Source: Pimelobacter simplex (GTDB lineage Bacteria > Actinomycetota > Actinomycetes > Propionibacteriales > Nocardioidaceae). From it: a stretch of 64,000 nucleotides of DNA. How positions within the stretch are numbered: the stretch's first letter is position 1; each line of letters starts with the position of its first letter. Positions 32,488 through 41,674 of this stretch are shown here, piece after piece. The stretch covers positions 1,491,436 through 1,555,435 of the forward strand of contig NZ_FOUK01000001.1 in NCBI RefSeq assembly GCF_900114845.1, written 5' to 3'. The position numbers and the translations under genes are program-made. The notes under the pieces were generated by a model that saw nothing but the letters and a program-made list of their open reading frames with translations, was not told the origin of the DNA and made no database searches.

Positions 32488-33623
32488 CGCTGACCCTCGG
32501 CTCGCTCGAGGTGCCCGTGCCGGTGGTGCTCGCCCCGATGGCCGGCATCACCAACGCCGCCTACCGCCGGCTGTGCGCCGAGCAGGGGGCCGGCCTCTAC
32601 GTCTGCGAGATGATCACCAGCCGCGGACTGGTCGAGGGCGACGAGACGACGAAGCGGATGCTCGTCTTCGACGAGGCCGAGACGGTCCGCTCGGTCCAGC
32701 TCTACGGCACCGACCCGACCTACGTCGGCCAGGCCACGAAGATCCTCTGCGACGAGTACGGCGTGGCCCACGTCGACCTCAACTTCGGCTGCCCGGTGCC
32801 CAAGGTCACCCGCAAGGGTGGCGGCGGGGCGCTGCCGTGGAAGCGGAACCTCCTGGGCCGCATCCTCGAGGAGGCGGTCGCCGCCGCGGCGCCGTACGAC
32901 GTGCCGGTGACGATGAAGACCCGCAAGGGCCTCGACGACGACCACCTCACGTTCCTCGACGCCGGCCGGATCGCCCAGGAGACCGGCGTCGCCGCCATCG
33001 CCCTCCACGGCCGCACCGTCGCGCAGGCCTACTCGGGCCAGGCCGACTGGGACGCCATCGCCGAGCTCGTCGCGAGCGTCGACCTCCCCGTGCTCGGCAA
33101 TGGCGACATCTGGGAGGCCGCCGACGCCGTCCGGATGGTCGACGAGACCGGCGTCGCCGGCGTCGTCGTCGGCCGCGGCTGCCTGGGCCGGCCGTGGCTG
33201 TTCCGCGACCTGGCCTCGGCGTTCGGCCCCGAGGGCCCCGGCGCCACCACGCTGCCCACGCTCGGCGAGGTCACCGTGATGATGCGCCGCCACGCCGAGC
33301 TGCTCAGCGAGCACATGGGCGAGGAGCGGGGCTGCAAGGAGTTCCGCAAGCACGTCACCTGGTACCTCAAGGGCTTCCGGGCCGGCGGCGAGCTGCGCCG
33401 CTCGCTCGGCCTCGTCGACTCCCTCGCCGCCCTCGACCGGCTCCTGGCCGAGCTCGACGGCGACGAGCCGTTCCCCGTCTCCGAGCTCGGCGCGCCCCGC
33501 GGCCGCCAGGGCGCGCCCCGGCACCGGATCGTGCTGCCGGAGGGCTGGCTCGACGACACCGACGGGCTCGGCGAGGGCTCCGCCGGCGTCCTGGAGGACG
33601 TCGACGAGACCACCGGCGGGTGA
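32484..33623 (+). CDS. dusB: tRNA-dihydrouridine synthase
   Basis: A 379-residue FMN enzyme that reduces uridines in tRNA D-loops. Features are VVLAPMAGITNAAYRRL (N-terminal barrel), the catalytic C103 in LNFGCPVPKV, MKTRKG, ALHGRT and GNGDIWEA. The C-terminal part is the helical tRNA-binding domain. It is DusB-type, the usual actinobacterial kind. The GTG at 32484 overlaps the lipoprotein stop. Confidence 0.92.
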   Translation: MTLTLGSLEVPVPVVLAPMAGITNAAYRRLCAEQGAGLYVCEMITSRGLVEGDETTKRMLVFDEAETVRSVQLYGTDPTYVGQATKILCDEYGVAHVDLNFGCPVPKVTRKGGGGALPWKRNLLGRILEEAVAAAAPYDVPVTMKTRKGLDDDHLTFLDAGRIAQETGVAAIALHGRTVAQAYSGQADWDAIAELVASVDLPVLGNGDIWEAADAVRMVDETGVAGVVVGRGCLGRPWLFRDLASAFGPEGPGATTLPTLGEVTVMMRRHAELLSEHMGEERGCKEFRKHVTWYLKGFRAGGELRRSLGLVDSLAALDRLLAELDGDEPFPVSELGAPRGRQGAPRHRIVLPEGWLDDTDGLGEGSAGVLEDVDETTGG

Positions 33624-33658
33624 GCGGCCTCACCCCGGCGAGGCGTCTCACCAATTGG

Positions 33659-33687
33659 TTGAAGGCTTGATCTCTGTGCTCTAGTAG
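33659..33687 (+). promoter_or_regulatory. Sigma-70-type promoter for the SH3 protein gene
   Basis: TTGAAG (33659-33664) and TAGTAG (33682-33687) are separated by exactly 17 bp. A CCAATTGG palindrome (33652-33658 area) touches the -35. About 60 bases of leader precede the GTG at 33755, which has AAAGGA as a ribosome site. Confidence 0.55.
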
Positions 33688-33754
33688 CACGATGCTCTGG
33701 CCCAGGTCGGAGTCCTCGGGATACATCTGTCAGCAACAGCAAAGGAATCAGCGC

Positions 33755-34618
33755 GTGGCCACCAGCCACAAGCGGGAAACCGCGCGACGTACACCCCGAG
33801 CCGCCCTCCTGGCCGGCTCGCTCGCCGTCCTGGCGACCACTGCGGTCGTGTCCACCGGCGTCCTCGGCTCCTCGGCCCCACCCGCCGACGTCCTCGCGGT
33901 CGACCGCGCGAAGGCCGCCACCGGCTCCCTCGACGAAGCGGCGCCCCGCGAGATCCCCGTGATCTCCCGCAGCGCGGACCGCTCGGCCGACGCCGTCGGC
34001 ACCCGCCTCGACCGGATGCTGGCGACCCCCGCGGTCACCAAGGCCGTCAAGAACGCCGACACCCGGCGCTGGACGACGGCCCCCCTGAACCTCTGGAGCC
34101 GGCCCGACAAGCGCGGCAAGCAGGTCGGCGAGCTCGAGGAGGGCGACAAGGTCGTCCTCACCGGCCGCCGGTACGCCGACCGCGCCGAGGTCGTCGTCGA
34201 CGGCAAGGCCCGCTGGGTCACCGACGGCTACTTCAGCGACGAGAAGCCGGCCACCCTCGGCGGCACCTGCACCAACGGCACCACCGTCCCCTCGGCCGTG
34301 AGCGCGAGCATCAAGAAGGTCCACGAGGCCGTCTGCGCCGCCTTCCCCGACGTCTCGGTCTACGGCACCTTCCGCGGCGCCTCGATCTCCGGCGACCACG
34401 AGACCGGCCGCGCCGTCGACATCATGATCTCAGGCGCCCGGGGCTGGCAGATCGCCGAGTTCGTGCGCGAGAACTACGCCGCCCTCGGCGTCTCGTACAT
34501 CATCTACTCGCAGAAGATCTGGTCGGTCGAGCGCTCCGGCGAGGGCTGGCGCGGGATGCCCAACCGCGGGTCGGCGACGGCCAACCACTTCGACCACGTG
34601 CACGTGTCGGTCTACTGA
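33755..34618 (+). CDS. Secreted SH3-domain protein with ARB-07466-like C-terminal domain
   Basis: A 287-residue exported protein. An Arg/Lys-rich start is followed by a hydrophobic segment (ALLAGSLAVLATTAVVSTGV, ~15-34). Residues ~105-165 are a bacterial SH3-type domain (APLNLWSRPDKRGKQVGELE), which binds peptidoglycan. Residues ~180-287 form the C-terminal domain with SGDHETGRAVDIMI and a final NHFDHVHVSVY, a peptidase-M15-like metal pattern (H/D and HxH). It probably acts in cell-wall growth or spore-like reactivation. GTG 33755 follows an AAAGGA. Confidence 0.78.
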   Translation: MATSHKRETARRTPRAALLAGSLAVLATTAVVSTGVLGSSAPPADVLAVDRAKAATGSLDEAAPREIPVISRSADRSADAVGTRLDRMLATPAVTKAVKNADTRRWTTAPLNLWSRPDKRGKQVGELEEGDKVVLTGRRYADRAEVVVDGKARWVTDGYFSDEKPATLGGTCTNGTTVPSAVSASIKKVHEAVCAAFPDVSVYGTFRGASISGDHETGRAVDIMISGARGWQIAEFVRENYAALGVSYIIYSQKIWSVERSGEGWRGMPNRGSATANHFDHVHVSVY

Positions 34619-35628
34619 CCCACCAGCACGTACGGCGCCCGCCCACCCCGCACCACCACGGCCGCGGTGGCCCGCTCCGCCGTCCCGTCGAGCCGTAGCC
34701 GCACGACCGCGACCCGGCCACCCCGCTCGGCGACCGCGAGCAGGCTGCGGTCGCCCTCCCACACCACCGTCGACCCGTCGGTGCCGGCCGGCAGGGTGAG
34801 CTCGGCGCGTACCGACCCGTCGCCGGTGGCCAGCACGCGGAGCCGGTCGCCGTCGACGGCGAGCACGCGAGACCCGTCCGGGCTGAACCAGGAGAGGTCG
34901 CCGGCCGCCGCCCGCCAGCGGACCTTCCCGCGGAGGTCGAGCACGAGCCGGACCCGGTCGCCGCGCTGACCGACGAGCAGGCCGCGAGCGCTGAGCGCGA
35001 CCACGCGGTCGACGCCGGGGATCCGCACGGGAGGCCCGCGGAAGTCCGTGCGCCAGGCGCCGTCGCGGAAGCCGCGGTCGTAGACGACCTCGCCGCCCAC
35101 GAAGCCCACCGCCTGCACCAGGCCCGGGCCCGTCGGCCGGACGACCTCGCCCGAGCCGTCTGCCCTTGCCCGGTGGACGGCGCCCTCGCCGACGTCGCCG
35201 CTCTCGGGATAGCGGACGGTGGTCCACGCGACGTGGTGGCCGTCGGGTGAGGCGACCGGGACGCCGCTCGAGCATGCGCCGCCGGGCGACCACGTGGCGT
35301 CGTACCGGCCGCGGCGGACCAGCGCGAGACCGTTGGTCCCCTCGAAGTAGCTGGTGTCCGCGACCAGCAGCCCACCCGCGAACGGGACGACGCCGCTCAG
35401 GCCACGCGCGCCCCCCGGGAGGCGGCGGGTGCCGTCCGGCCCGACGTAGCGACGCCCGGCGACATAGGGGACGGCGGGAGCCGGGCCGGCCGGCAGGTCC
35501 GCCCACGGGTCGGGGGTGGGGTGCGCCGGCGCCGCGGCCGGGGCGCCGGAGCCGGTGCCGGAGCCGGTGGCAGAGCAGCCGGCGAGCGCCAGGGCGCCGA
35601 GCAGGAGGAGGGTCGGGAGCCGGACCAT
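34612..35628 (-). CDS. Putative lipoprotein, beta-propeller-like
   Basis: A 338-residue exported protein with a lipobox (LALAGC, C18) and a Gly/Ser/Pro linker. The rest has repeated short strands (SPDGHHVAWTTV; WFSPDGSRVLAVDGDRLRVL; VVWEGDRSLLAVAERGGRVA) like the blades of WD40/TolB-type propellers. No catalytic motif is seen. It overlaps the convergent SH3-protein gene by 7 bp. The function is unknown. Confidence 0.72.
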   Translation of the reverse strand: MVRLPTLLLLGALALAGCSATGSGTGSGAPAAAPAHPTPDPWADLPAGPAPAVPYVAGRRYVGPDGTRRLPGGARGLSGVVPFAGGLLVADTSYFEGTNGLALVRRGRYDATWSPGGACSSGVPVASPDGHHVAWTTVRYPESGDVGEGAVHRARADGSGEVVRPTGPGLVQAVGFVGGEVVYDRGFRDGAWRTDFRGPPVRIPGVDRVVALSARGLLVGQRGDRVRLVLDLRGKVRWRAAAGDLSWFSPDGSRVLAVDGDRLRVLATGDGSVRAELTLPAGTDGSTVVWEGDRSLLAVAERGGRVAVVRLRLDGTAERATAAVVVRGGRAPYVLVGQ

Positions 35629-35686
35629 GTCGAGGAGACGCGCGGGGCGGTCGGCCGGTTGTCCGCGGCGCCGCTAGGGTCGCTGC

Positions 35687-36913
35687 GTGGACCCCGTCGA
35701 GCAGCGGTACGACGCGCACGCCCGCGAGCGGATCGTGCCCGAGCCGCCCAAGCGGGTCGAGGCGCCGGAGCGGCTGGCGTTCGAGCGGGACCGGGCGCGG
35801 GTGGTGCACGCGGCGTCGTTCCGGCGGCTGGCGGCCAAGACCCAGGTGGTGGGGCCGCAGAGCGACGACTTCGTCCGCAACCGGCTGACCCACAGCCTGG
35901 AGGTCGCCCAGATCGCGCGCGACCTCTCCCGGGCGCTCGGCACCCACCCCGACATCACCGAGACGGCCGCGCTCGCGCACGACCTCGGCCACCCGCCGTT
36001 CGGCCACAACGGCGAGCGGGCGCTCGCCGCGCTCGCCGGCGATGTCGGTGGCTTCGAGGGCAACGCCCAGACGCTGCGGCTGCTCACCCGCCTCGAGGCC
36101 AAGACGGCCGACGCCGGTCTCAACCTGACCCGGGCGACGCTCGACGCCTGCACCAAGTACCCCTGGGGCCCGGGCGAGGCGAGCACCCCCAAGTTCGGCG
36201 TGTACGACGACGACCGCGCCGCGTTCGCGTGGGTCCGCAAGGGCGCCCCGGAGCGCCGGCAGTGCGTCGAGGCGCAGGTGATGGACCTCGCCGACGACGT
36301 GGCCTACTCGGTCCACGACGTCGAGGACGGCACGGTCGCGGGCAAGATCGACCTCACCCGGCTCGACACGGCCGCGGTGTGGGAGACGGTGCGTGCCTGG
36401 TACCGGCCGGGCGCGACGGACGCCGAGCTCGACGCGGTGCTCGAGCGGCTGCGCTCGGTCGGCAGCTGGCCCCGCGCCCCGTACGACGGCCGCCGGGGCA
36501 GCCTGGCCGCGCTGAAGAACCTCACGAGCGACCTGATCGGCCGCTTCTGCGGTGCGGTCCAGGAGGCGACCTTCGCGGCGTCGGAGGGTCCGTTCGTGCG
36601 CTATGCCGCCGACCTGGTGGTCCCGGCCGACACCTGGGCCGAGATCACCGTGCTCAAGGGCGTGGCCGCGCACTACGTCATGGAGGACCTCTCGCACCGT
36701 GCCCTGCTGAGCCGGCAGCGCGAGCTGCTCACCGAGCTGGTCGCCGTCCTGCTGGAGCGGGGGAGCGACGCGCTCGACGAGACCTTCGCCGCGGACTGGC
36801 GCGGCGCCGCCGACGACGCCGCGCGGACCCGCGTCGTCATCGACCAGGTCGCCTCGCTCACCGACGCCAGCGCGGTGGCCTGGCACGAGCGGCTGGTCGC
36901 GAGAAACAGCTGA
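35687..36913 (+). CDS. dgt: dGTPase-like HD-domain triphosphohydrolase
   Basis: A 408-residue protein of the deoxyguanosinetriphosphate triphosphohydrolase-like family. The HD metal residues are seen in RLTHSLEVAQIAR, LAHDLGHPPFGHNGE and the later DLADDVAYSVHDVEDG. It should hydrolyse dNTPs to nucleoside and triphosphate. TAGGGT six bases before the GTG indicates a leaderless message. In mycobacteria the dgt-dnaG pair is adjacent; here two cell-wall genes lie between. Confidence 0.93.
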   Translation: MDPVEQRYDAHARERIVPEPPKRVEAPERLAFERDRARVVHAASFRRLAAKTQVVGPQSDDFVRNRLTHSLEVAQIARDLSRALGTHPDITETAALAHDLGHPPFGHNGERALAALAGDVGGFEGNAQTLRLLTRLEAKTADAGLNLTRATLDACTKYPWGPGEASTPKFGVYDDDRAAFAWVRKGAPERRQCVEAQVMDLADDVAYSVHDVEDGTVAGKIDLTRLDTAAVWETVRAWYRPGATDAELDAVLERLRSVGSWPRAPYDGRRGSLAALKNLTSDLIGRFCGAVQEATFAASEGPFVRYAADLVVPADTWAEITVLKGVAAHYVMEDLSHRALLSRQRELLTELVAVLLERGSDALDETFAADWRGAADDAARTRVVIDQVASLTDASAVAWHERLVARNS

Positions 36914-36940
36914 CCGGCCGCCCCGAGGGGCGACCGGTCA
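36911..36940 (+). terminator. Hairpin after the dGTPase gene
   Basis: TGACCGG (36911-36917) pairs with CCGGTCA (36934-36940), with an inner GC stem. The first arm includes the stop codon of the gene. No T-run follows. It lies between convergent genes. Confidence 0.5.
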
Positions 36941-36966
36941 GGTGCTGGTGCGTCAGGCGGGCCGGG

Positions 36967-37890
36967 TCAGCCGGTGACCGGGACGTGCGACTCGACGGGC
37001 GTCGGGGACGGCGCCTCGCTCGGGTTCTCGCGGTCGGTGGTGACCTCGCCGCAGGTCGCCGAGGCGATCGTCAGGTCGATCTGGCCGAGCAGGTTGAGGT
37101 GCAGCGCGTTGACGGTGAAGGTGCCGTTCGCGTTGGCGATCTGCTCGTTCGCGGTGATCGTCACGACGCCCGGGATCTCGACCTTGGCGTTGGGCTTGTC
37201 GACCGGGAGCTTGACCGGGATGCCGAGCGCGGTCAGGTCCGCGATCGTCGTCGTACCGGTGTCGCCGTTGCACTCGGCGATCACGGTGCCGGCGTTGACG
37301 ATCTTGGTCTTGCCGGACAGCACGTCGCACAGGCCGTTGAGCTGGAGGCTCGTCAGCTTCGACAGGTCGAGCGCGCCGAGCAGGCTCAGGTTGAGCGGGC
37401 TGCCGTCGGTGGCGTTGCTGATCGTGTCGAGGACGTTGCCGAGCTGGGTGAGCAGCGGGCCTACGACCTGCTGGTCGATCGGCTCGGTCAGCGGGCCGAG
37501 CGCGCCGACCAGGGTGGTGCACGCGTTGCCGAGCTGCGTGGTGACGTCGGCGGGGAGCTGGGCCAGGAGGCCCTCGCCCACGCCGAGGCCGGTCACGTTG
37601 GCCGAGGCGTTGCCGTTCTTGGCCTTGACCTGGACCACACCCCCGGACAGCAGCGGGTTGAGCGTGTCGGTGTCGATCAGCTCGTCGGTGACCTCGGTCC
37701 CGTTGGTCGACACGACCGACGGGAGCTTGTCGATGGCCGAGTTGTCGGCGATCGTCAGCTCGAGGCCGAAGGCGGACGACGGGTTGCCGGCCGCCGTGGC
37801 CGAACCGCCTCCGAGCAGGGCGAGCGAGGCCGCGCCTGTCACGAGCAGGAGAGCGCCGGCCACTGGAGCCAGGTGCCGCTTGATCTTCAT
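36967..37890 (-). CDS. Secreted choice-of-anchor-P-like protein
   Basis: A 307-residue exported protein. The ATG at 37890 has AAGGGA six bases upstream and is preferred over an ATG at 37905. The signal peptide (KIKRHLAPVAGALLLVTGAA) ends near ATAAG. The mature part is rich in small and aliphatic residues, with Thr/Asn strands (KTKIVNAGTVIAECNGDTGT; VTITANEQIANANGTFTVNA). The family is found in actinomycete surface proteins without known function. Two or three cysteines may form disulfides. No LPXTG motif is seen; it ends SHVPVTG. Confidence 0.7.
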   Translation of the reverse strand: MKIKRHLAPVAGALLLVTGAASLALLGGGSATAAGNPSSAFGLELTIADNSAIDKLPSVVSTNGTEVTDELIDTDTLNPLLSGGVVQVKAKNGNASANVTGLGVGEGLLAQLPADVTTQLGNACTTLVGALGPLTEPIDQQVVGPLLTQLGNVLDTISNATDGSPLNLSLLGALDLSKLTSLQLNGLCDVLSGKTKIVNAGTVIAECNGDTGTTTIADLTALGIPVKLPVDKPNAKVEIPGVVTITANEQIANANGTFTVNALHLNLLGQIDLTIASATCGEVTTDRENPSEAPSPTPVESHVPVTG

Positions 37891-37969
37891 GGGTGTTCCC
37901 TTCATCTTCTTCTCTTGCTCGGCAGTCCGGGGGAGGCGCCGTCGGGGGTACGGGGGGAGGGCTGCGGGG

Positions 37970-38779
37970 TCAGGCCTCGTCGACGATCACGGGGGTGCCG
38001 ATCGGGACGGTCCGCAGCAGGGCGAGCGCGTCATCCGGCACCCGCACGCAGCCGTGGCTGACGGCCTGGCCGAAGACCGAGGGGTCGGTCCAGCCGTGCA
38101 GGGCGACCGTGCCCGGCCCGCCGCCGTAGGAGTCGAGGGTGTCGCTGTGGCTGCCCAGCGGCAGGATCACCGGCGAGAACGGCTGCTTGTCGTCGACGAT
38201 CTGGCCGAGGACGAAGGTGCGGCCCACGGGCGTCGGCGTCCCGGAGGCGCCGACCGCGACGGTCCAGGTGCCGACCAGCTCGCCGTCCTCGATCAGCTCG
38301 AGCGAGCGGGCTCCGAGGTGCACCCGGACGACATAGGGGCTGTGCGCCTCGATCAGGTCGGCGGAGCGGATCCACCCCGTCGACCCGTTGGGCCTCGACG
38401 GCAGCAGCACCTGCACCCAGTCGCGGTTGCGGGTCACGACCGGGAACCAGGCGTCGCCGAACTGCTTCGGGCCGACCTTGGCGAACGGCTTGCCGTCGGG
38501 CTCGTCGTACAGCGCGGTCATCCGCTGGGGGTGCACCACGGTGCCCTTGGGCGTCTTCGTGGGGCGCGGGTCCTTGGGGGCGGCCTTGATCGTGGTCATG
38601 GTGGAGCTCAGCGGCAGGGTCTTGAGCTTCGCCTGCTGGACGGGGGCCGCGCTCGGCCGTGTCGGGGCGTCGTCGCCGCCGTCCTTGAGGACCATCGCCA
38701 GGGCCGAGATCGCGAACAGGAGCGCGACGACGACCACCGGCCAGCTGGCGCGGTTGCTGCGCGCCGATGCCTGCTCCAT
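37970..38779 (-). CDS. L,D-transpeptidase with SH3-like domain
   Basis: A 269-residue membrane-anchored protein (helix ~14-31, PVVVVALLFAISALAMVL). An SH3-like region (~85-135) is followed by a YkuD catalytic domain with H228 in LHGWTDP and SHGCVRV, nucleophile C244. It crosslinks peptidoglycan through 3-3 bonds or attaches proteins. It is likely sensitive to carbapenems like other YkuD enzymes. It lies upstream of the secreted protein gene in the same direction. Confidence 0.9.
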   Translation of the reverse strand: MEQASARSNRASWPVVVVALLFAISALAMVLKDGGDDAPTRPSAAPVQQAKLKTLPLSSTMTTIKAAPKDPRPTKTPKGTVVHPQRMTALYDEPDGKPFAKVGPKQFGDAWFPVVTRNRDWVQVLLPSRPNGSTGWIRSADLIEAHSPYVVRVHLGARSLELIEDGELVGTWTVAVGASGTPTPVGRTFVLGQIVDDKQPFSPVILPLGSHSDTLDSYGGGPGTVALHGWTDPSVFGQAVSHGCVRVPDDALALLRTVPIGTPVIVDEA

Positions 38780-38955
38780 GCCCGGTCCCTCCCCGAACTC
38801 CCATTTCCCTTCGACCCTTCGTGCGGTCCTCCCCGCGCCTTCAACGACGCAGGTAGGACGAAGGTCACGCCGAGGCCGGTCCCGATTTCGGCTCCGCCGC
38901 CGCTGGAGGCGGCTCCCGCGGAGCGGCTCAGCAGGCCCTCAGTAGGATCGACGGC

Positions 38956-40854
38956 ATGGCCGGACGGATTCGTGACGAGGACATCGCCGCGGTCCGTGAG
39001 AAGGCCCGCATCGACGAGGTCGTCGCCAGCTACGTGACGCTCCGCAACGCCGGCGGCGGCTCGCTCAAGGGGCTGTGCCCCTTCCACGACGAGAAGTCGC
39101 CGTCCTTCCACGTGACGCCGGCGCGCGGCTTCTTCCACTGCTTCGGCTGCCAAGAGGGCGGCGACATCTTCACCTTCCTGATGAAGATCGACGGCCTGAC
39201 CTTCGGCGAGGCCGTCGAGCGGATGGCCGACAAGTACGGCATCCAGCTGCGCCGCGACGAGTCCGGCTTCGACGAGCAGCGACCCAAGGGCCCCCAGCGC
39301 CGGCGGCTGGTCGAGGCCCACGCGGTCGCCCAGGAGTACTACGCCGAGCAGCTCGGCACCCCCGAGGCGCTCGCCGCCCGGCAGTTCCTCGCCGAGCGCG
39401 GCTTCGACCAGCAGGCGGCGCTGACGTTCGGCATCGGCTTCGCCCCGCGGGACGGCGAGGCGCTGTGGCGCCACCTCTCGGGCCGCAAGTTCACCTCCGA
39501 GGAGGTCATCGCGGCGGGACTGGTCGCGATGGGCCGCTCGCTCTACGACCGCTTCCGCGGCCGGCTGCTGTGGCCGATCCGCGAGACCAACGGCGACACC
39601 ATCGGCTTCGGCGCCCGCCGGATCTTCGACGACGACCGGATCGACGCCAAGTACCTCAACACGCCCGAGACCCCGATCTACAAGAAGAGCCAGGTCCTCT
39701 ACGGCATCGACCTGGCCCGCAAGTCGATCGCGATGAGCTCGCAGGCCGTCATCGTCGAGGGCTACACCGACGTGATGGCCTGCCACCTCGCCGGGGTCGG
39801 CACGGCGGTCGCGACGTGCGGCACCGCGTTCGGCGACGACCACGCCCGGGTGCTGCGCCGCTTCCTCGACGACCACGCCGAGCTGCGCAGCGAGGTCGTC
39901 TTCACCTTCGACGGCGACGAGGCCGGCCAGAAGGCCGCGCTCCGCACGTTCGAGGGCGACCAGCGCTTCGTCTCCCAGACCTACGTCGCCGTCGCGCCCG
40001 AGGGAATGGACCCGTGCGAGCTGCGGATCAAGGACGGCGACGCCGCGGTCCGCGAGCTCGTCGCCAGCCGCCGTCCGCTCTACCGCTTCGTGCTCGAGAA
40101 CGTGATCGGCCGCTACGACCTCGACCGGGCCGACAGCCGGGTCGACGCACTGCGCGAGGGCGCCAAGCTGGTCGCCAGCGTCCGCGACAAGTCGAAGGTC
40201 GACGCCTTCGCCCGCGAGCTGGCCGGCATGGTCGGCGTCGACATCGAGCAGGCCCGGTCCGAGGTGCGCCGTGCCGCCGCCCGCGGCCCGGCGCCGGCCC
40301 CGGGCGGTCGCGACCGGGCTCCTCAGTCGTCGTCCGCCCCGGCCCCGGCCGCGGCACCGCGCTCCGCCGTCCCCGACCTGCGCGAGCCGCGGTTCAGCAT
40401 CGAGCGCGCCACGCTGCGGGTGGTGCTCCAGCACCCGCTCGTCATCGGCCGCACGTCCGCCGACATCGGCGCCAACGACTTCACCCACCCGACCTACCGG
40501 GCCGTGTGGGAGCTCATCGACGCCGCCGGCGGCGCGGTCGCCGGCCAGAACGACCCGGGCTGGGTCTCGAAGATCCGCGAGTCGGCCACCGAGCCCGAGC
40601 TCTCCTCGCTGGTCAGCGCGCTCGCCGTCGAGCCGATCCCGGTCAACCGCGAGGTCGACGCCGCCTACGTGGCCGGCCACATCCACCGGCTCCAGGAGCT
40701 GACCGTGCTGCGCCGGATCGACGAGGTCCGCTCCCGCCTCCAGCGCACCAACCCGCTCGACCAGGCCGCCGACTACAACAAGATGTTCGGCGAGCTCGCC
40801 GCGCTCGAGGAGCGCCGCCGGACGCTGCGCGAGAAGATCGCGGGCGCCCCGTGA
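38956..40854 (+). CDS. dnaG: DNA primase
   Basis: A 632-residue replicative primase. The CHC2 zinc site is C41, H44, C62, C65. The TOPRIM core has VIVEGYTDVMACHLAG and FTFDGDEAGQKAA. A Pro/Ala linker (~440-470) leads to the C-terminal helicase-binding domain. TAGGAT seven bases before the ATG suggests a leaderless message. It overlaps the next gene by GTGA. Confidence 0.96.
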   Translation: MAGRIRDEDIAAVREKARIDEVVASYVTLRNAGGGSLKGLCPFHDEKSPSFHVTPARGFFHCFGCQEGGDIFTFLMKIDGLTFGEAVERMADKYGIQLRRDESGFDEQRPKGPQRRRLVEAHAVAQEYYAEQLGTPEALAARQFLAERGFDQQAALTFGIGFAPRDGEALWRHLSGRKFTSEEVIAAGLVAMGRSLYDRFRGRLLWPIRETNGDTIGFGARRIFDDDRIDAKYLNTPETPIYKKSQVLYGIDLARKSIAMSSQAVIVEGYTDVMACHLAGVGTAVATCGTAFGDDHARVLRRFLDDHAELRSEVVFTFDGDEAGQKAALRTFEGDQRFVSQTYVAVAPEGMDPCELRIKDGDAAVRELVASRRPLYRFVLENVIGRYDLDRADSRVDALREGAKLVASVRDKSKVDAFARELAGMVGVDIEQARSEVRRAAARGPAPAPGGRDRAPQSSSAPAPAAAPRSAVPDLREPRFSIERATLRVVLQHPLVIGRTSADIGANDFTHPTYRAVWELIDAAGGAVAGQNDPGWVSKIRESATEPELSSLVSALAVEPIPVNREVDAAYVAGHIHRLQELTVLRRIDEVRSRLQRTNPLDQAADYNKMFGELAALEERRRTLREKIAGAP

Positions 40855-41354
40855 GGTTCCCGCCGCTCCCGTCGCGCCGGCCGCCCTTCCCGGTGGGAGC
40901 GGGGGAGCGCCTGCTGGCCTGGGCCGCGCTGCGCACGCCCCCGGCCGGCGGGGCCGCCCTCGTGGGCAGCTCGCGCGACGCCCTCTACGTCCCGGACCGG
41001 ATCCCGTGGGAGCAGGTCGCCAGCGCCGACTGGGACGCCGAGACCGACACGCTGCGAGTGGTCGAGGTCGGCCGCTTCGGCGAGCCGGCGCCGGTCCACG
41101 TGCTGGTCCTCGACGACGCCGGGCGGCTCCTCCAGCTCGTCCGCGAGCGGGTCACGGCGAGCATCGCGGTCCAGCGCCACGTGCCCGTCGCCGGGCGCCG
41201 CGCGGTGCGGATCCTCGGCCGCCGCCCGCCGGGGACGCACGCCGGGCTCGCCTGGTTCGTCGAGTACGACGACGGCCTCGACCCCGCCGATCCGGCCGTC
41301 GACGCGGTGGTGCAGGAGGCCCTGGCCCTGGCCCGCGCCGACGTCGGCGAGTGA
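40851..41354 (+). CDS. Conserved hypothetical protein downstream of dnaG
   Basis: A 167-residue soluble protein from GTG 40851. It starts with a Pro-rich stretch (RFPPLPSRRPPFPVGAGERL), then a PH-like beta pattern (ALVGSSRDALYVPDRIPWEQ; DTLRVVEV) and a basic late part (RRAVRILGRRPPGTHAGLAW). Proteins like this follow dnaG in many actinomycetes and may belong to a PH-like family. No enzyme motif. Co-translation with dnaG is suggested by the 4-bp overlap. Confidence 0.75.
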   Translation: MRFPPLPSRRPPFPVGAGERLLAWAALRTPPAGGAALVGSSRDALYVPDRIPWEQVASADWDAETDTLRVVEVGRFGEPAPVHVLVLDDAGRLLQLVRERVTASIAVQRHVPVAGRRAVRILGRRPPGTHAGLAWFVEYDDGLDPADPAVDAVVQEALALARADVGE

Positions 41355-41430
41355 GGGCCCTCGATTTCGGGCCGCGCCGCGGCTCTTGCTAGTGTTTCCC
41401 CGCTCCACCGCGAGGATGGAGCGAGCATGA

Positions 41431-41503
41431 TCCCCCGTAGCTCAACTGGCAGAGCATTCGACTGTTAATCGAAGGGTTACTGGTTCGAGTCCAGTCGGGG
41501 GAG
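41431..41503 (+). tRNA. tRNA-Asn (GTT)
   Basis: A 73-base cloverleaf. The acceptor TCCCCCG pairs with CGGGGGA, the D-arm has GCTCAACTGGCAGAGC, the anticodon stem TTCGA/TCGAA carries the loop CTGTTAA with anticodon GTT at 41464-41466, and the T-arm is CTGGTTCGAGTCCAG. The discriminator is G. CCA is not encoded. TAGTGT at 41390-41395 may be its -10. Confidence 0.96.
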
Positions 41504-41514
41504 CAGGTCACGAG

Positions 41515-41540
41515 GCCCCGTCGGAGTCATCCGGCGGGGC
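41515..41540 (+). terminator. Terminator-like hairpin after tRNA-Asn
   Basis: GCCCCGTCGG (41515-41524) pairs with CCGGCGGGGC (41531-41540), with one G-T pair and a six-base loop. It is followed by TTCGTCGTCG, not a real T-run. The rest of the gap to 41674 holds nothing recognisable. Confidence 0.55.
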
Positions 41541-41674
41541 TTCGTCGTCGTCGGGGAGGGCCGACGACGACCGGTGCCAGGAGTCGCGGATCACCGCGCA
41601 TCGAACGCAACCGATCGGCCGCCCGCGGCGTCTTAACGACCGTAGGGTGGCTCGGTGAACAGGGGAGGGAACGG

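Noticed and set aside
33624..33754. c-di-AMP (ydaO) riboswitch before the SH3-domain wall protein
   Set aside because: The leader is only about 65 bases and lacks the conserved ydaO pattern, though such switches are common before actinobacterial wall-hydrolase genes.
34430..36886. Minus-strand frame of about 800 codons across the dGTPase gene
   Set aside because: Antisense shadow; the plus strand has intact HD-domain motifs, and the minus frame shows no domain.
41541..41674. Small gene or integration site next to tRNA-Asn
   Set aside because: No integrase, no repeat of the tRNA 3' end downstream, and no credible frame; only the terminator hairpin is seen.
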